64,000 nucleotides of DNA from the NCBI GenBank assembly GCA_016208085.1, contig JACQYT010000109.1, forward strand, positions 1 through 64,000, read 5' to 3'. Shown here in pieces: positions 9,699 through 19,521 of the stretch. Origin of the DNA: Elusimicrobiota bacterium. GTDB taxonomy: Bacteria > Elusimicrobiota > Elusimicrobia > Elusimicrobiales > UBA9959. How positions within the stretch are numbered: the stretch's first letter is position 1; every line of letters starts with the position of its first letter. The position numbers were made by a program, and so were the translations under genes. The notes beneath the pieces were generated by a model that made no database searches, was not told the DNA's origin, and worked only from the letters and a program-made list of their open reading frames with translations.

Positions 9699-10466
9699 CT
9701 ATTTACTCTCCACTTTAGACTTCTGTTCCATTTTCGCCATCTCTTTTTTAGCGTTTTCAATATAAAGCCGGTCCCGCGTCGAGCCGAGGATGCTCCTGTA
9801 TATTGCATAGGCGGCCGCGTGATTGCCGGCTTTTTTATTGAGGAAAGCGGCAAGCTGGCGTATCATGACGGGGCAATCCGGCTCTTCAAGGAGCGGCGCT
9901 ATCAGCTGCGCCACCTTAGCCGGGTTTTTCGCCTTGCTGTAGCCGATCGCGGCCAGCAGGCGCACATATTTCCATTCCTTTGGCGCGTAAATAAGGGCCC
10001 AGTTCACAAGGCTTACCGCTTCCTCGGGCCTTGACAGATTAAAGGCGAGCGAGGCGGCCGCGTAAAGCCCCGCGTTCAGAAAATACGGGTCGAGCGCCAA
10101 GATATGCCTTGCGTAGCCCAGGAACTCAGGATACCTGCCCTCGCCGAAATGTACGCCTTCGCAGCGGACGCCGCCATGGTAATGAGGGCCCGCTTTATGC
10201 CCGCGCGCGCCTTCGGCGGAATCAAATTCCATTTCAAGCTCGGACGTGCCGTAATACTGCATCAGCCGCACGAACCAGACATCGGCCGCCAGCCTTCTTA
10301 AGCCAAGCGTTAGCGCCAGGGCGTCTTCGGCGGCGCCGGCCCTGACCTCCTTTATCAGATTGGCCGGCGGGAACGGCGCACTGTAGCTTTTGAACGCCCA
10401 GGGACCGGCGAAAAGCAGCGCGCAGGCCCCAAGCGCCGTCAGTACGGGGTAAAGGTACTTTTTCAT
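9699..10466 (-). CDS. Membrane-anchored TPR-like protein
   Basis: N-terminal TM from MKKYLYPVLTALGACALLFAG, then TPR-like helices (ILALDPYFLNAGLYAAASLAFNL..). Confidence 0.6.
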   Translation of the reverse strand: MKKYLYPVLTALGACALLFAGPWAFKSYSAPFPPANLIKEVRAGAAEDALALTLGLRRLAADVWFVRLMQYYGTSELEMEFDSAEGARGHKAGPHYHGGVRCEGVHFGEGRYPEFLGYARHILALDPYFLNAGLYAAASLAFNLSRPEEAVSLVNWALIYAPKEWKYVRLLAAIGYSKAKNPAKVAQLIAPLLEEPDCPVMIRQLAAFLNKKAGNHAAAYAIYRSILGSTRDRLYIENAKKEMAKMEQKSKVESK

Positions 10467-10585
10467 TTTTGACCTCTTTCCTGACCGGCGATACGAAATT
10501 TTACAGGCGTTTATTGGTAAACCTATCGGCCCGGAGCCAGGCGATAAGCGAACGAGCATCCGAAAATTGTCCGGCAATTTTCGGA

Positions 10586-11401
10586 TTAGAATTCCTTCTT
10601 CCTGAACAACAGCAGGGAAAACAGGTACGGAACGATAAACCAGAGAAAAATATAAATAAAAAGGAAAACCGGGCCCGGCCCGCCGGCGGCGCGCGCGCCC
10701 AGGTCCCTGGCGTTGAAAAGGCCGAAATTGGGGATAAAATAAGCGGTCGCTTTCAGGGCCCAGGACGCGGCTCCGGAAGACTTTTCAATAAGAAACTTCG
10801 CTTCCTGCGTGAAATGGCCCAGGGTCCAGAGTATTGCCGTTATGGTCACGGTGGAGATGACGGAGGTTGAAAAAAGAGAGATAAAAACCGCCGTGGATGT
10901 GATAATCAGCAATTTAAACCAGATAAAGACGACGGCCTTGAAGTAAAAAACCGGAAGCGCGAAGCCCCTCAAAGCCATAAGGCTCAGGTGTATAAGGCTC
11001 ATGACGGCAAGCATAAGCGCGCAAGACAGGTAAAGGCCGGCGGTTTTGCCCAGCAGATAAGCGGGCTTTGGGACCGGCCTTGAGAACACCAGGTATATGG
11101 TTTTGGTCTCTATTTCCCTCGTTATGGTCCCGGCCGCCGCCATCAGCGCGTAGGCGAGCGCTATAAGTTCCATCAGGGCAAGCCCCGAGTCTACGAGGAC
11201 CCTCGCCTCTTCATCCACCGCCATGACGCCGACCAAAAGCGAGGCGTATATGAGCACGGCCGCGAAAACTATAAAAATGGCAAAAAACCTGTTCTTATAG
11301 TTTTCCCCAAGCGTTTGCGAGGCTATTATTCCTGCGATAAGAAAGAAATTCACCAAACGCCTCCTTGCAGGGGAAGTTGACCAAGCTGGGGAAGTTGACA
11401 A
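10586..11401 (-). CDS. ABC-2 type transporter permease
   Basis: Multi-TM protein, pairs with the adjacent ABC ATPase; the true start is probably near 11353 (VNFFLIAGIIASQTL). Confidence 0.75.
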   Translation of the reverse strand: MSTSPAWSTSPARRRLVNFFLIAGIIASQTLGENYKNRFFAIFIVFAAVLIYASLLVGVMAVDEEARVLVDSGLALMELIALAYALMAAAGTITREIETKTIYLVFSRPVPKPAYLLGKTAGLYLSCALMLAVMSLIHLSLMALRGFALPVFYFKAVVFIWFKLLIITSTAVFISLFSTSVISTVTITAILWTLGHFTQEAKFLIEKSSGAASWALKATAYFIPNFGLFNARDLGARAAGGPGPVFLFIYIFLWFIVPYLFSLLLFRKKEF

Positions 11402-11462
11402 GTTTATAAGTTGACTAGTTGATAAGTTGAGTAGTTGATAAGTGCCGCAACTTTCTTACTTA

Positions 11463-12221
11463 TCAACTGCCGTCGCTTTTTACGGTCTGTACGAATATTT
11501 CTTCCAGCCCGCCGCGCGCGCGCTCCCAGTCCTGCCGCGATACGGTTTTTGCCAGCCGCCCCTCGACCATTATCAGGACCCGGTCCGTTATCTTCTCAAG
11601 CTCCGAGATGCTGTGAGAAGACAGAAACACGGTATGCCGCTGCGCGTTCAACCCGGAGATCAGGGTCCTGATCTCGTGTATGGCCAGCGGGTCAAGTCCG
11701 CTGACCGGTTCGTCCAGGATAAGCAGTTCGGGATCATGGATGACGGCCTGCGCTATGCCCAGGCGCTGCATCATGCCTTTTGAAAATTCGGACACTTTTT
11801 TGCCGGCGTGCTTTTTAAGGCCGACTTTTTCTATCACCGCTTCAAGGCGCTTTTCGGCGGCGGGCCGCTCAAGGCCGGAGAGCCCGGCGTAGTAAAGCAG
11901 GGCCGAAGCGGCGGTGGAGTAGGGATAGAAATAGGGGAGTTCCGGCAGGAAGCCTATGCGCTTTTTTGAAGCTATGTCGGCGGGCGGCAGGCCGAAAACG
12001 GAAACGGAGCCGGCGGTCGGGAACAGCAGGCCGGTCAGGAGCTTCATGATGGTGGTCTTGCCGGCGCCGTTCAGGCCCAAAAGGCCGGTTATCTCGCCCG
12101 CTCGAAGCTCAAAAGAAAGGCCGTTCAGGGCCGTGGTCTCAAGCGTGGAGACAAACCCGCGCCTTCGGTAAATCTTTGTCACTCCGGAGAAAACGGCGAT
12201 GTTTTCGCCAGTAGCATTCAT
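11463..12221 (-). CDS. ABC transporter ATP-binding protein (ABC-2 exporter)
   Basis: GLNGAGKTT Walker A, FSKGMMQRLGIAQAVIHDPELLILDEP. The track ORF start at 12287 lies in repeat sequence. Confidence 0.9.
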   Translation of the reverse strand: MNATGENIAVFSGVTKIYRRRGFVSTLETTALNGLSFELRAGEITGLLGLNGAGKTTIMKLLTGLLFPTAGSVSVFGLPPADIASKKRIGFLPELPYFYPYSTAASALLYYAGLSGLERPAAEKRLEAVIEKVGLKKHAGKKVSEFSKGMMQRLGIAQAVIHDPELLILDEPVSGLDPLAIHEIRTLISGLNAQRHTVFLSSHSISELEKITDRVLIMVEGRLAKTVSRQDWERARGGLEEIFVQTVKSDGS

Positions 12222-12226
12222 ACTTC

Positions 12227-12296
12227 CTCTTGCCCCAAGGTTTCCCCGCGACTTGGGGGCGGGGAATGGTAAAAATTTTTGCCGCAAAAATTTTTA
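12227..12296. repeat. Partial mosaic palindromic repeat
   Basis: CTTGCCCCAAGGTTTCCCCGC..GGGGCGGGG + GGTAAAAATTTTTGCCGCAAAAATTTTTA; modules shared with 2491-2625, 31842-32003 and 40881-41155. Confidence 0.7.
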
Positions 12297-14084
12297 TTTC
12301 ACCATCTTCCCCGTTTCCTTATTCTGCCTTTTCAGTTCGGACTCTATGGCGGCCATCGGTATCTTGCCCATCTTCAGGAAGGAAGCGTGGAATTTGCGCA
12401 GGTCAAAATATTTCTCTTCGGTGCGCTGGTAATATTTGCGCATTTCAAGTATGCGGTCCATTCCCAGGATAAAACTGACGCTTTCGGTAGGCGCAAGGGA
12501 AATCCTGAGCGCCTCGGTTTTGGCCTGCGCCTCTGAAAAATAAAAATTCTCCATGAAAAACCCGACCGCCTCGTCATAAGTCATCTTTTTCGTATGCAGC
12601 TCCACGTCGACGCACGCCCTGGCGGCCCTTAAGGCTCGCACATAAATCCTTAAAAATCTGGACCAGTAAGAGGAATAATAGCCCATCTCTTCGGCCAGGA
12701 GTTCCGCGTACGCGGCCCAGCCGTTAGTGACCAGCGGCTGGTTTGAGATCTTCCGCAGCCGCGACCGGTTAAAACCGGCCGCGTAGCTCCGCAGATGCAT
12801 GCCGGGCATCACGGCATAAGCGGTTAAAAGCTCTATCTGGGCGTAATTGAAGAGGGAAGCAAGCGCCTTCTCCTGCGCGGCGGCGGGCATTTTCTCGGAC
12901 GGCAGCGAGATGTACAGCTCCGAGACCTTCAGGTTGTCCAGGGCGAAAGGCTCTATAAAATGCGCGTAAGGCAGGATCGCCGCCATAAAGCTCGGCATTT
13001 TCATCATCAGGAGGCGCTGCTTCGGGAATTCCACCACTTTATATTCGTCAAAATGCTGATAGGCGCGGTCCGCCTCGTCCTGAAAGACCTTCAGCGCGTC
13101 GCTTAAGGGAGGATGCTCTTTGGGGAGTTTGTCCAGCACCCCTTTCCAGCCTTTCTCCCTGGACAGCAAAGGGTCAATATTCAACGCCTCTTTTTGGAGG
13201 TCTTTCATCGCCTCTTTAAAAGTTTGTTTTGCGCGTTTATAAACCGAACCCGGGGTCAGGTCCAGGCCGTGCCAGCGCTCCAGGTAAAACCCGTAGGTGT
13301 AGGCGCCGGCCGTGAACTCGCCGTCGGCGTTGGGAATGATGTCGGCCTTAAGAAAATCCCGGTAGCGCGCCAGCCCCGCTTTCACTTTGTCGAAAGTTTC
13401 GTCCATCTGGGTCTTCAAAACGGGGTCATAGCGGGTATACCCCCTGAAAAGGGGGATGAAATCGGAAATATAGTTAAGGGCGTCTTCAGTCTGCTTTAAG
13501 GCCAGCTCAGCCCAGATCGCGGGCGGATGGGCCAGATTCCTTTCGGCCTGCTCCAGTATCCAGGGAAGCTCCTTAAGGCGCGACATGGCGTTAGCCGCCC
13601 TGACATTATAATCCTCGCCTTCCTTGCTGAGCAGCTGATAGACCGAGAAGAGCGGCTCCAAATAATACTGCGGCCTTTTATTAAGGATGCCCAGGTTCTC
13701 CATTTCGTAGACATCCACTTCAAGCATCTGGTCAAGCAGATCGTAATCCACCTGCAAAGAGGGATACATAGACTCTTTTTTTATCTCCCGGAGCTTGACG
13801 CGAAGCTTTTTTACCGCGTCCAGCTGCTTATTGGCTCTTTCCTGGCTGCGCGGCGTAAGCAGGGAGTCCGAGCCGTGGAGGCCCAGACGGGTAGCGCGCT
13901 CCGGGTCGTACATCTGGATGGTGGCCAGATATTGCTCAAAGACTTCGCTTAATCTGGTATTTTCAAGCGTGCCCTGCACCTCTTCCGTAGTCAGCGTGTC
14001 CTCATAGGCAAAAACGGAAAGGGTAGAGGGTATAGGATACAGGGTATAGGCAGCGAAACACAACCCGATAAAAATCCTTTTCAT
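12294..14084 (-). CDS. DUF885 family protein (predicted secreted)
   Basis: N-terminal signal peptide; DPERATRLGLHGSDSLLTPRSQ...LGMDRILEMRKYYQ resembles DUF885 proteins. Confidence 0.7.
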   Translation of the reverse strand: MKRIFIGLCFAAYTLYPIPSTLSVFAYEDTLTTEEVQGTLENTRLSEVFEQYLATIQMYDPERATRLGLHGSDSLLTPRSQERANKQLDAVKKLRVKLREIKKESMYPSLQVDYDLLDQMLEVDVYEMENLGILNKRPQYYLEPLFSVYQLLSKEGEDYNVRAANAMSRLKELPWILEQAERNLAHPPAIWAELALKQTEDALNYISDFIPLFRGYTRYDPVLKTQMDETFDKVKAGLARYRDFLKADIIPNADGEFTAGAYTYGFYLERWHGLDLTPGSVYKRAKQTFKEAMKDLQKEALNIDPLLSREKGWKGVLDKLPKEHPPLSDALKVFQDEADRAYQHFDEYKVVEFPKQRLLMMKMPSFMAAILPYAHFIEPFALDNLKVSELYISLPSEKMPAAAQEKALASLFNYAQIELLTAYAVMPGMHLRSYAAGFNRSRLRKISNQPLVTNGWAAYAELLAEEMGYYSSYWSRFLRIYVRALRAARACVDVELHTKKMTYDEAVGFFMENFYFSEAQAKTEALRISLAPTESVSFILGMDRILEMRKYYQRTEEKYFDLRKFHASFLKMGKIPMAAIESELKRQNKETGKMVK

Positions 14085-14116
14085 ATCTTTACCCTCCCTT
14101 TACCAAGGAAGGTTGC

Positions 14117-16498
14117 TTACCCTCTGCCCATCGCCTTTTTTCGCGGGGCGGCCTTGGCGCTTTTAGGCGATTTCTTTTCAAGCGCCAGTTCCAGCACTTC
14201 ATCCATTGAGGATACCGGCAGAAGGCTCATTTTGTCTTTTATTTCAGCGGGAATCTCTTCCAGTTCCTTCAAGTTGGCTTTGGGGAATAAGACGGTATAG
14301 ACTTCCTCCCTGAAAGAGGCTATGACCTTTTCTTTCAAGCCCCCTATGGAAAGAACCCGGCCGGCCAGCGTCACTTCGCCCGTCATGGAGAAGGCCTTTT
14401 TGACGGGCCTGCGGCTCAAGAGGCTTGCCAGCGCGGTGGCGATGGTTATGCCGGCCGACGGCCCGTCTTTCGGAATAGCGCCTTCGGGAATATGCACATG
14501 AAAATTATGCGCCTGTATATAGGAATCGGGCGCGAGTTCCCTGGACTTTATATAGGAGAAAGCGGCCTGCGCCGATTCTTTCATGACGTCGCCCAGTTTA
14601 CCGGTCAGCAGCAGGTCGCCCTTGCCGGGCACCGCCACGGCTTCCACGGAAAGCGCTTCGCCGCCGTTCTCTGTCCAGGCAAGGCCCGTGGCCCGCCCCG
14701 GGCCGTTGACGGCGGCGAGGTCGCGGACAAACTTGGGTATGCCCAGGTAATCGCCAAGGTTGTCCGCGGTGACTTTTATCTCCTTTACGCCGGTTTCCAC
14801 CACCGTTCTCGCGGCTCTCCGGCACATAGCCGCTATCTCGCGTTCAAGGTTGCGCACGCCCGCTTCCCTGGTATAGCCGCGTATTATGGCGTCTATGCCC
14901 GGGTCGTTTATCCTCAGCGCGTTTTCCCCGAGTCCGTGCTCTTTTAACTGCTTCGGCATCAGGAATTTTTTGGTTATCGCCGTCTTTTCATTATGGGTGT
15001 AGCCGTTGAATTCTATCACTTCCATCCTGTCCCGCAGGCTCACCGGGATGCCCCACAGCGTATTGGCCGTGGTAATGAACATGACCTTTGAGACGTCAAA
15101 GGGAACGTCCAGGAAGTGGTCCGTGAATTCGTGGTTCTGCTCGGGGTCAAGGACTTCCAGCAGCGCGGCCGCCGGGTCGCCCCGCCAATCCGAACCCATC
15201 TTGTCGATCTCGTCCATCAAAAAAACAGGGTTCCTGCTTTTGGCTTTCTTGATGCTCTGTATAATGCGGCCCGGCATGGACGCGACATAAGTTCTTCTGT
15301 GTCCGCGTATTTCGGCCTCGTCGCGCACGCCGCCCAGCGAGATCCGGACAAAATTCCTGCCCATGGCCCTGGCTATGGAGCGGGCGATGGAGGTCTTGCC
15401 CACGCCGGGGGGGCCCATAAAACAGAGTATCGGCCCTTTGAGTTTTTGCGTGAGTTTGCAGACGGCCAGGTACTCAAGCACGCGCTCCTTGGGCTTCTTA
15501 AGGCCGTAGTGGTCCTCTTCAAGCAGTTTCCTGGCAAGCGCCAGGTCTATCGCGTCCGCCGTCTCCACGGCCCACGGCAGATGGACAAGCCAGTCCAGAT
15601 AAGTCCTGGAAACGGTGGACTCCGGCGAAAAAGGCATCATCTTGGCCAGGCGCGCCAGTTCCTTCTCCGCCGCGGCTTCCGCTTCCCCGGACATCCTGGC
15701 CGCTTTTATCTTCTTTTTAAGCTCGTCCACTTCCTTGGCAAAATCGTCCTTCTGATGGAGTTCCTTCTGTATCGCCTTCATCTGCTCATTCAGGTAATAT
15801 TCTTTCTGCGATTTTTCTATCTGCCCCCTGACCCGGAAATGGATCTTCTGCTCTATATCCAGGATCTCTATCTCTTTGGCAAGGAGCTTTATTATCTTTT
15901 CAAGCCGCTCCCGCAAATCCACGGTTTCAAGGATTTCCTGGCGGTCGGGGATGTTGAAGATTGAATTGGCCGCGACGGTGTCGGCCAGTTTCGAGGGATC
16001 TTCCATGTGCGAGAGCAGCGCCACGGAATCAAGCGTTATGCGGGCGCCGAGCCTCACATAGGCCTCAAACATTTCCGCGGCGTGGCGCATAAGCGCTATC
16101 ACTTCCGGGGTCTTCTCCGCCTGTTCCTGGACATACTCCACTTCGGCCATCAGGCAGCTCTTTTGGGCGTCCAGCGCGAGTTTTTTAACCCGGACCCTTT
16201 TTTTGCCGTCCAGGAACACCCGCATGGTTGCGTCGGGCATCTTAAGGGACTGTGAAACTTCGCTGACGACCCCGAAAGGGTAAAGGTCCTCCGGCGCGGG
16301 GTCGTTGACGGCGGGCTTTTTCTGCGTCAGCGCCAGCAGATATTTGCCGGCCTTCAGCGCGCATTCTATCCCTGCGATGGATTTGGGCCTGTCCACCGAA
16401 AGCGGCAGGGCCATGTGCGGGAAAAGCACCACGTCCCTGATGGCTATCGCGGGAAGCGTTACCGGGTAATTATTTGAAGCGGCGTCGGCGGCATCCAT
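14117..16498 (-). CDS. lon: ATP-dependent Lon protease
   Basis: [47 protein letters not shown], catalytic [12 protein letters not shown] and K at [12 protein letters not shown]. Confidence 0.98.
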   Translation of the reverse strand: MDAADAASNNYPVTLPAIAIRDVVLFPHMALPLSVDRPKSIAGIECALKAGKYLLALTQKKPAVNDPAPEDLYPFGVVSEVSQSLKMPDATMRVFLDGKKRVRVKKLALDAQKSCLMAEVEYVQEQAEKTPEVIALMRHAAEMFEAYVRLGARITLDSVALLSHMEDPSKLADTVAANSIFNIPDRQEILETVDLRERLEKIIKLLAKEIEILDIEQKIHFRVRGQIEKSQKEYYLNEQMKAIQKELHQKDDFAKEVDELKKKIKAARMSGEAEAAAEKELARLAKMMPFSPESTVSRTYLDWLVHLPWAVETADAIDLALARKLLEEDHYGLKKPKERVLEYLAVCKLTQKLKGPILCFMGPPGVGKTSIARSIARAMGRNFVRISLGGVRDEAEIRGHRRTYVASMPGRIIQSIKKAKSRNPVFLMDEIDKMGSDWRGDPAAALLEVLDPEQNHEFTDHFLDVPFDVSKVMFITTANTLWGIPVSLRDRMEVIEFNGYTHNEKTAITKKFLMPKQLKEHGLGENALRINDPGIDAIIRGYTREAGVRNLEREIAAMCRRAARTVVETGVKEIKVTADNLGDYLGIPKFVRDLAAVNGPGRATGLAWTENGGEALSVEAVAVPGKGDLLLTGKLGDVMKESAQAAFSYIKSRELAPDSYIQAHNFHVHIPEGAIPKDGPSAGITIATALASLLSRRPVKKAFSMTGEVTLAGRVLSIGGLKEKVIASFREEVYTVLFPKANLKELEEIPAEIKDKMSLLPVSSMDEVLELALEKKSPKSAKAAPRKKAMGRG

Positions 16499-16507
16499 GT
16501 TGTTATC

Positions 16508-16655
16508 CTGAAAGTTTCAGTTGAAACTAATTTTTTTCGGGCTCTTTACCTGACCGGCGATGCAAAATTTCACCGGCGTTTATTGGCAAACCTATTGGCC
16601 CAAAGCTGGTAAACAAGCGAACAAGCGCCCGAAAATTGCGGCAATTTTCGGGTTA
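16508..16655. repeat. Dispersed intergenic repeat ending in a CCGAAAATTGCGGCAATTTTCGG hairpin
   Basis: Shares CTGACCGGCGATGC..TTT..GGCGTTTATTGGCAAACCTAT..CGAAC.AGC.CCCGAAAATT with 5157-5345 and 10478-10585. Confidence 0.7.
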
Positions 16656-17258
16656 TTTCTTTTTAAAATCCAGCACTCCGTCTATCAGGCCGTAGGCCCT
16701 GGCTTGTTCACCCGACATATAATAGTTTCTCTCCATGTCGGCCCGGACCTTTTCCGGCGTTTTCTCGCAGTGTCTGGCCAGGATATTGATGAGCCGGGTC
16801 TTATTCTCCTGCATCTCTTTGCTCTCTATCTCTATATCGGTGGCCTGGCCCGAGATGCCGCCGCCCCAGATAAGGGGCTGATGGATCATGATCCGGGCGT
16901 TGGGGAGCGCATAGCGCTTGCCCTTTGAGCCGGCCGCGAGCAGCACGGCGCCGAAGCTCATGGCCATGCCCATGCAGATGGTGGAGATGGGGGCCTTTAT
17001 AAACTGCATCGTGTCGTAAACCGCCAGGCCCGCGGTCACCATGCCGCCGGGCGAGTTGATGTAAAGATTGATGTCCTTGTCGCTGGCCTCGGCGTCAAGA
17101 TACAAAAGCTGCGCGATAACGGTGTTGGCCGAAGCGGTAGACACGGCGCCTTCCGGATCTCCGATGAAAATAATCCTGTCCTTCAGGAGCCGGGAGTAGA
17201 TATCATAACCCACCATCGCTCCCTGGTTCCATTTTTCTATAATCGTAGGTATCAGCAT
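16653..17258 (-). CDS. clpP: ATP-dependent Clp protease proteolytic subunit
   Basis: [29 protein letters not shown] with catalytic Ser/His. Confidence 0.97.
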   Translation of the reverse strand: MLIPTIIEKWNQGAMVGYDIYSRLLKDRIIFIGDPEGAVSTASANTVIAQLLYLDAEASDKDINLYINSPGGMVTAGLAVYDTMQFIKAPISTICMGMAMSFGAVLLAAGSKGKRYALPNARIMIHQPLIWGGGISGQATDIEIESKEMQENKTRLINILARHCEKTPEKVRADMERNYYMSGEQARAYGLIDGVLDFKKK

Positions 17259-17277
17259 AAGAAACCTCCAAACAGCA

Positions 17278-17382
17278 GGGTAGAGGGTAGAGGGTAGAGG
17301 GTAGAGGGTAGAGGGTAGAGGGTAGAGGGTAAGGAACTTCTTTCCCTACACCCCACACCCTATACCCTATACCCTTTCTTCC
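17278..17382. repeat. Heptanucleotide tandem repeat with inverted partner
   Basis: (GGGTAGA)n on the left, CCCTACACCCCACACCCTATACCCTATACCC on the right. Confidence 0.9.
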
Positions 17383-18632
17383 CTTATTACGGCCTTTGAC
17401 TTTACAAAATCCATGGTTTTGTTTTCAACGAGAGAGGCCAAGATATACTCTTTTCTCTTGGCGAAAAGTTCCTTCGCCCCGGCTTTCTCCTCTTCGGTGC
17501 CGAACCGGGCAATCACCTTATCAAGCTCAAAGGCCAGCTCCGCTTCCGAAGCTTGGATGTTCTCCTTTTTGGCTATATTGTGCAAAAGATATGTAAGGCT
17601 CAGGTTCCTTTCCGCCACGGGCTTGAGCCTGGCGAGATACGCGTCTTCGTTGATCTCTTCGCCGGCGGGAACTTTTTTCTTCAGGATATCAAAAAGTTCG
17701 CGCGTCTCATCCCTGACCAGCGTGGGGGGGAGTTTGATGGGGTTGCTTTTTATAAGCGAATCCTCTATCTGGGCCAGCAGGTCTTTCTCGGTCTTCTCGG
17801 TCTCGCTTCTTTCAAGGAGTTTGGCGACATCGGCGCGCAGTTGCGCGGCGTCTTTGACGCCGGCTTCTTTAAGGAAATTCTCGTCTATTTCCGGCACCAC
17901 TTTCCGCTTGATCCCGACCACGGTCACCTTAAAAGACATCTTTTTTTCCCCGAAGACCGAGGCAAATTCCCTGGTCTCGCCAATCCTTGCGCCCAGGATA
18001 TTGTCGGCAAGGCCCGCTATAGTCTGGGGGCTGGACATATCCACCAGCTCGCCTTTCACGTCGCCGTCGGGCATCCTGGCCCCGTTCTCCCAGGACTCGT
18101 AGTCAACTATGACGAAATGAGTCTTGTCTACGGGCGCATCGGCCTCCACAGGCTTTAAATAAGCGTTGTATTCCCGCACCTGGGCGATGTATTTTGTCAC
18201 ATCTTCTTCGCTCACTTTGCGGACCCTGCGGACGGCAGGTATTTTCTCGTAATTCCTGGGTTCGATCCGGGGATTGCATTCAAGCTGCAGTTCAAAATAA
18301 AGCGTCTGTTCCGGCGCGTAATTCACGTTTTTCATCAGCGGGGCGGCCACCGGCGCCGTCTTCTCGGCTTTAAGTATCTCCGGCATCGCGGCTTTGGCGG
18401 CAATATTGAGCACCTCGTCTTTGACCATGGAAGGGAATTGTCCTTTTATCATCGCCAGCGGCACTTTGCCGGTCCTGAAACCCGGCAGGGACACCACGGA
18501 CTGAAGCCTGACCAGCGCAGTCTGGGTGACTTCCTTCAGCTCGCCGGGGGAAATGTTGACGGCAAAAACATGCACGCAGCCGTCCTGTTGTATTTTTTTG
18601 ATCTTATCGCCCAAACTGAACGTCAGGTTCAT
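17367..18632 (-). CDS. tig: Trigger factor
   Basis: MNLTFSLGDKIKKIQQDGCVHVFAVNISPGELKEVTQTALVRLQSVVSLPGFRTGKVPLAMIKGQF; position next to clpP. Confidence 0.88.
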   Translation of the reverse strand: MNLTFSLGDKIKKIQQDGCVHVFAVNISPGELKEVTQTALVRLQSVVSLPGFRTGKVPLAMIKGQFPSMVKDEVLNIAAKAAMPEILKAEKTAPVAAPLMKNVNYAPEQTLYFELQLECNPRIEPRNYEKIPAVRRVRKVSEEDVTKYIAQVREYNAYLKPVEADAPVDKTHFVIVDYESWENGARMPDGDVKGELVDMSSPQTIAGLADNILGARIGETREFASVFGEKKMSFKVTVVGIKRKVVPEIDENFLKEAGVKDAAQLRADVAKLLERSETEKTEKDLLAQIEDSLIKSNPIKLPPTLVRDETRELFDILKKKVPAGEEINEDAYLARLKPVAERNLSLTYLLHNIAKKENIQASEAELAFELDKVIARFGTEEEKAGAKELFAKRKEYILASLVENKTMDFVKSKAVIREERV

Positions 18633-18674
18633 CGGTCCTCCGGTAAAATTCTTTGCGGCAAAAATTTTTATAGC

Positions 18675-18756
18675 TGGACGGGAAGGGACTCGAACCCTTA
18701 AGCCTCGCGGCATACGGTCCTAAGCCGTACGCGTCTGCCAGTTCCGCCACCCGTCC
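18675..18756 (-). tRNA. tRNA-Leu (anticodon UAG)
   Basis: GGACGGGTGGCGGAACTGGCAGACGCGTACGGCTTAGGACCGTATGCC...GGTTCGAGTCCCTTCCCGTCC-A; anticodon loop CTTAGGA. Confidence 0.93.
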
Positions 18757-18758
18757 GT

Positions 18759-18784
18759 AAAAATTTTTGCGGCAAAAATTTTTA
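18759..18784. repeat. AAAAATTTTTGCGGCAAAAATTTTTA palindrome between two tRNAs
   Basis: Same motif at 12271-12296, 18644-18670 (degenerate) and 31842-31867. Confidence 0.85.
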
Positions 18785-18791
18785 ATTACTC

Positions 18792-18863
18792 TGGGCCGTA
18801 CTGGACTCGAACCAGTAGCCTTGCGCTTAAGAGGCGCCTGCTCCACCATTGAGCTAACGGCCC
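18792..18863 (-). tRNA. tRNA-Lys (anticodon CUU)
   Basis: GGGCCGTTAGCTCAATGGTGGAGCAGGCGCCTCTTAAGCGCAAGGCTACTGGTTCGAGTCCAGTACGGCCC-A; loop CTCTTAA. Confidence 0.9.
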
Positions 18864-19227
18864 GCCTGAGCCTATTTTACATAAATAAACATAAAAACTC
18901 AAAGAAACAGCGGCCGCGCGACAGCAATTCCGCGGTCGTTTGCGGAATTGCTGAATTGCTGCGCCGTAATTTGTAAACCGGCGTAAGAATTGCTACATTG
19001 ATTATTATCTCAAGTAGACAGGATTCAGGAGTCAGAATTCACAATGGCCTGTGAATAGGCATTCGACAGTTGCTGACCTCTTTCCGCCGGAAGCGGACCT
19101 GAGTTGTTTGGTGGGCAGCAACTGGCTTGGCCGTTTGAGGGCCATAGTTGCTGATGCGGCACTGCCGTAGCCTTGACCCGGAAACATCGTCATTCTGAAT
19201 TCTGACTTCTGGCTACCTGAGCAGTTA

Positions 19228-19438
19228 CCTATAAAAATTTATACAATTTCAGGCAGGCCGGCGCATGAGCATACTATCACCGGCGCGCCCGCCGCCCTTG
19301 ACGACGGCAACGGGTTAAGCTACGCTTATGAATACGCCTGGCGCGGGCGCATCCCGAGCGGCGTCTACTACTATTACATTGAGGCCGAAAAAGCCGGGAA
19401 GGACCTAAAGAAGACGGAGAAGTTTGCGGTAGTCAGAT
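19228..19438 (+). pseudogene. Remnant of the C-terminal module of a FlgD/gliding-type surface protein
   Basis: Frame reads PIKIYTISGRPAHEHTITGAPAALDDGNGLSYAYEYAWRGRIPSGVYYYYIEAEKAGKDLKKTEKFAVVR*, with no plausible long upstream ORF. Confidence 0.6.
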
Positions 19439-19521
19439 GAGGAGATCGCAGGCGGGATGTACACCCCTACTTTAATAAGGAGGGAGCGGGGGAGATTTAT
19501 AAAATCCCCGTTACTACTGTC

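Noticed and set aside
17278-17382. (GGGTAGA)n tract as a CRISPR array
   Set aside because: Unit is 7 bp with no spacers; it fits the heptamer hairpin family.
14117-18632. Absence of clpX between clpP and lon (tig-clpP-lon order)
   Set aside because: Gene order varies across bacteria and clpX may be elsewhere; not a strong anomaly without the whole genome.
18604-18849. 81-aa minus-strand ORF over the tRNA genes
   Set aside because: It is the translation of tRNA-Leu and tRNA-Lys sequence plus palindromic repeats.
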